Of a stretch of 64,000 bases of DNA, positions 63,242-64,000 are shown piece by piece. Source of the DNA: Lachnospiraceae bacterium (lineage in GTDB: Bacteria; Bacillota; Clostridia; Lachnospirales; Lachnospiraceae); assembly GCA_900753305.1 (NCBI GenBank), contig CAADYR010000126.1, positions 35,772 through 99,771 on the forward strand. Reading direction: 5' to 3'. Below the pieces are notes generated by a model. It had not been told where the DNA came from. It saw only the letters and a program-made list of their open reading frames with translations, and made no database searches. Positions within the stretch are counted from its first letter, which is position 1; every line of letters starts with the position of its first letter. The position numbers and the translations under genes are program-made.

Positions 63242-64000
63242 ATGACTGAGAGAGACATCATTATAAAAGTAGATAATGTTTATAAGGAATACCAGTTGGG
63301 AAGCATAAGTGGTCGTTCCTTTTATGAAGAATTATTAAGAAAAAGAAATAGAGAGCAGGCGAAGATTCCGGAGAGAAAGAAGATCAATGCATTAAATGGG
63401 GTCAGCTTTGAGGTAGAGCGTGGAGAAGCCGTAGGCATTATTGGAGCAAACGGAGCCGGTAAATCCACTCTTCTCAAAATATTGTCCAGAATTACAGCAC
63501 CTACATCAGGGAAGGTATATCTGGATGGTACCCTGTCAAGTATGCTGGAAGTCGGTACAGGATTCCACCCGGAATTGAGCGGCAGAGAAAATATATACAT
63601 AAATGGCACCATTCTGGGAATGACGAGAAAAGAGATAGATTCCAAAATTGAGGATATAATAGCTTTTTCTGAGATCCGTGAATTTATAGATACACCTGTA
63701 AAGAGGTATTCATCAGGTATGTATGTGAAGCTGGCGTTTGCAGTGGCGGCTTATCTGGAATCGGATATCATGATCCTGGACGAAGTACTGGCAGTCGGAG
63801 ATATGAAATTCCAGAAAAAATGTCTGGACAAGATGCAGGAATTGTCAGCTAAGGAAGGAAGAACAGTACTTTGTGTCAGCCATAATATGGTGACGATAAG
63901 TAAGTTCTGCAAGAGATGTATTGTATTGGACAAGGGCTCAGTTATCTTTGATGGAGATACCGGTCAGGCGATTCGGGAGTATTTTGGGGAGAAGAAGAGC
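63242..64000 (+). CDS. Polysaccharide ABC exporter ATPase (Wzt type), 3' end outside window
   Basis: A partial ATPase of 253 visible residues that runs off the window. Walker A is GIIGANGAGKSTLLKIL (near 78), the loop GTLSSMLEVGTGFHPELSGREN, signature YSSGMYVKLAFAVAAYL, and Walker B DIMILDEVLAVGD with a switch SHNM. These are the marks of Wzt/TagH-type ATPases; the permease is at 57340. Full members often carry a C-terminal carbohydrate-binding domain that would lie beyond the window. ATG 63242 has AAGAAGAG upstream. Confidence 0.93.
   Translation, partial: MTERDIIIKVDNVYKEYQLGSISGRSFYEELLRKRNREQAKIPERKKINALNGVSFEVERGEAVGIIGANGAGKSTLLKILSRITAPTSGKVYLDGTLSSMLEVGTGFHPELSGRENIYINGTILGMTRKEIDSKIEDIIAFSEIREFIDTPVKRYSSGMYVKLAFAVAAYLESDIMILDEVLAVGDMKFQKKCLDKMQELSAKEGRTVLCVSHNMVTISKFCKRCIVLDKGSVIFDGDTGQAIREYFGEKKS

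Overview
The window is low-GC, densely packed DNA from a Gram-positive, probably gut-dwelling Clostridia, most likely Lachnospiraceae. The evidence is the AT-rich coding style, two sortase-anchored proteins ending in VPKTG plus a hydrophobic segment and a basic tail, a class-I cyclic-di-GMP riboswitch, Shine-Dalgarno sites of the GGAGG type, and Firmicutes-style exopolysaccharide (EPS) genes. Genus and species cannot be fixed from the sequence alone. No rRNA, tRNA, CRISPR array, transposase or phage gene was seen.

Layout. (1) 1-7047: the tail of an EPS locus, with the end of a nucleotidyltransferase-like gene, a polysaccharide pyruvyl transferase-like protein, a Wzx-type flippase, a secreted GH5 glycoside hydrolase and two tandem GT2 glycosyltransferases. 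(2) 7078-30935: an accessory island bounded by two homologous LPXTG-type surface proteins (7147-9396 + and 29013-30935 -). It starts with a c-di-GMP-I riboswitch and terminator ahead of two tandem secreted transglutaminase-like proteins. A lasso-peptide-type RiPP locus follows: a 976-aa cyclase fused to a GT2 domain, a 51-aa precursor, an HPr-kinase-like kinase, a PqqD-like recognition protein (B1), a transglutaminase-type leader peptidase (B2) and an ABC exporter. Next come a kinase/response regulator/histidine kinase operon and a 174-aa exported-looking protein with a RiPP-like N-terminus and its own ABC exporter. The island ends with a second kinase plus PqqD pair, a second 50-aa precursor and a second cyclase. 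(3) 31462-32295: a membrane-anchored metallophosphoesterase. (4) 32380-54634: a Wzx/Wzy-type EPS operon with Wzz-like and CpsD-like proteins, rmlA, rmlB and rmlD, glycosyltransferases, three more pyruvyl-transferase-like proteins, a FrhB-like iron-sulfur protein and a nitroreductase. A beta-helix protein is inserted in reverse orientation. (5) 54704-64000: a second polysaccharide operon under a strong promoter, with an initiating sugar-phosphate transferase, GT2 and GT4 enzymes, a Wzm/Wzt ABC exporter (Wzt cut by the window end), and an acyltransferase/acyl carrier protein/AMP-ligase trio that looks like a polymer acylation module.

How the parts fit. The island appears to make two ribosomal peptides. 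In each case a PqqD protein would bind the W/Y-N-x-P leader, the single B2 would cut it, a cyclase would close a Gly-Asp/Glu macrolactam, HPr-kinase-like enzymes could phosphorylate the product, and ABC exporters without C39 domains would export it. The fused GT2 suggests glycosylation of at least one product. Surface proteins of the island share a roughly 110-aa module with the EPS-linked GH5 enzyme, so island and EPS genes may act on the same cell-surface polymer. The cyclase-glycosyltransferase fusion, the composite two-precursor locus and the leader-bearing 174-aa protein are the most unusual parts.
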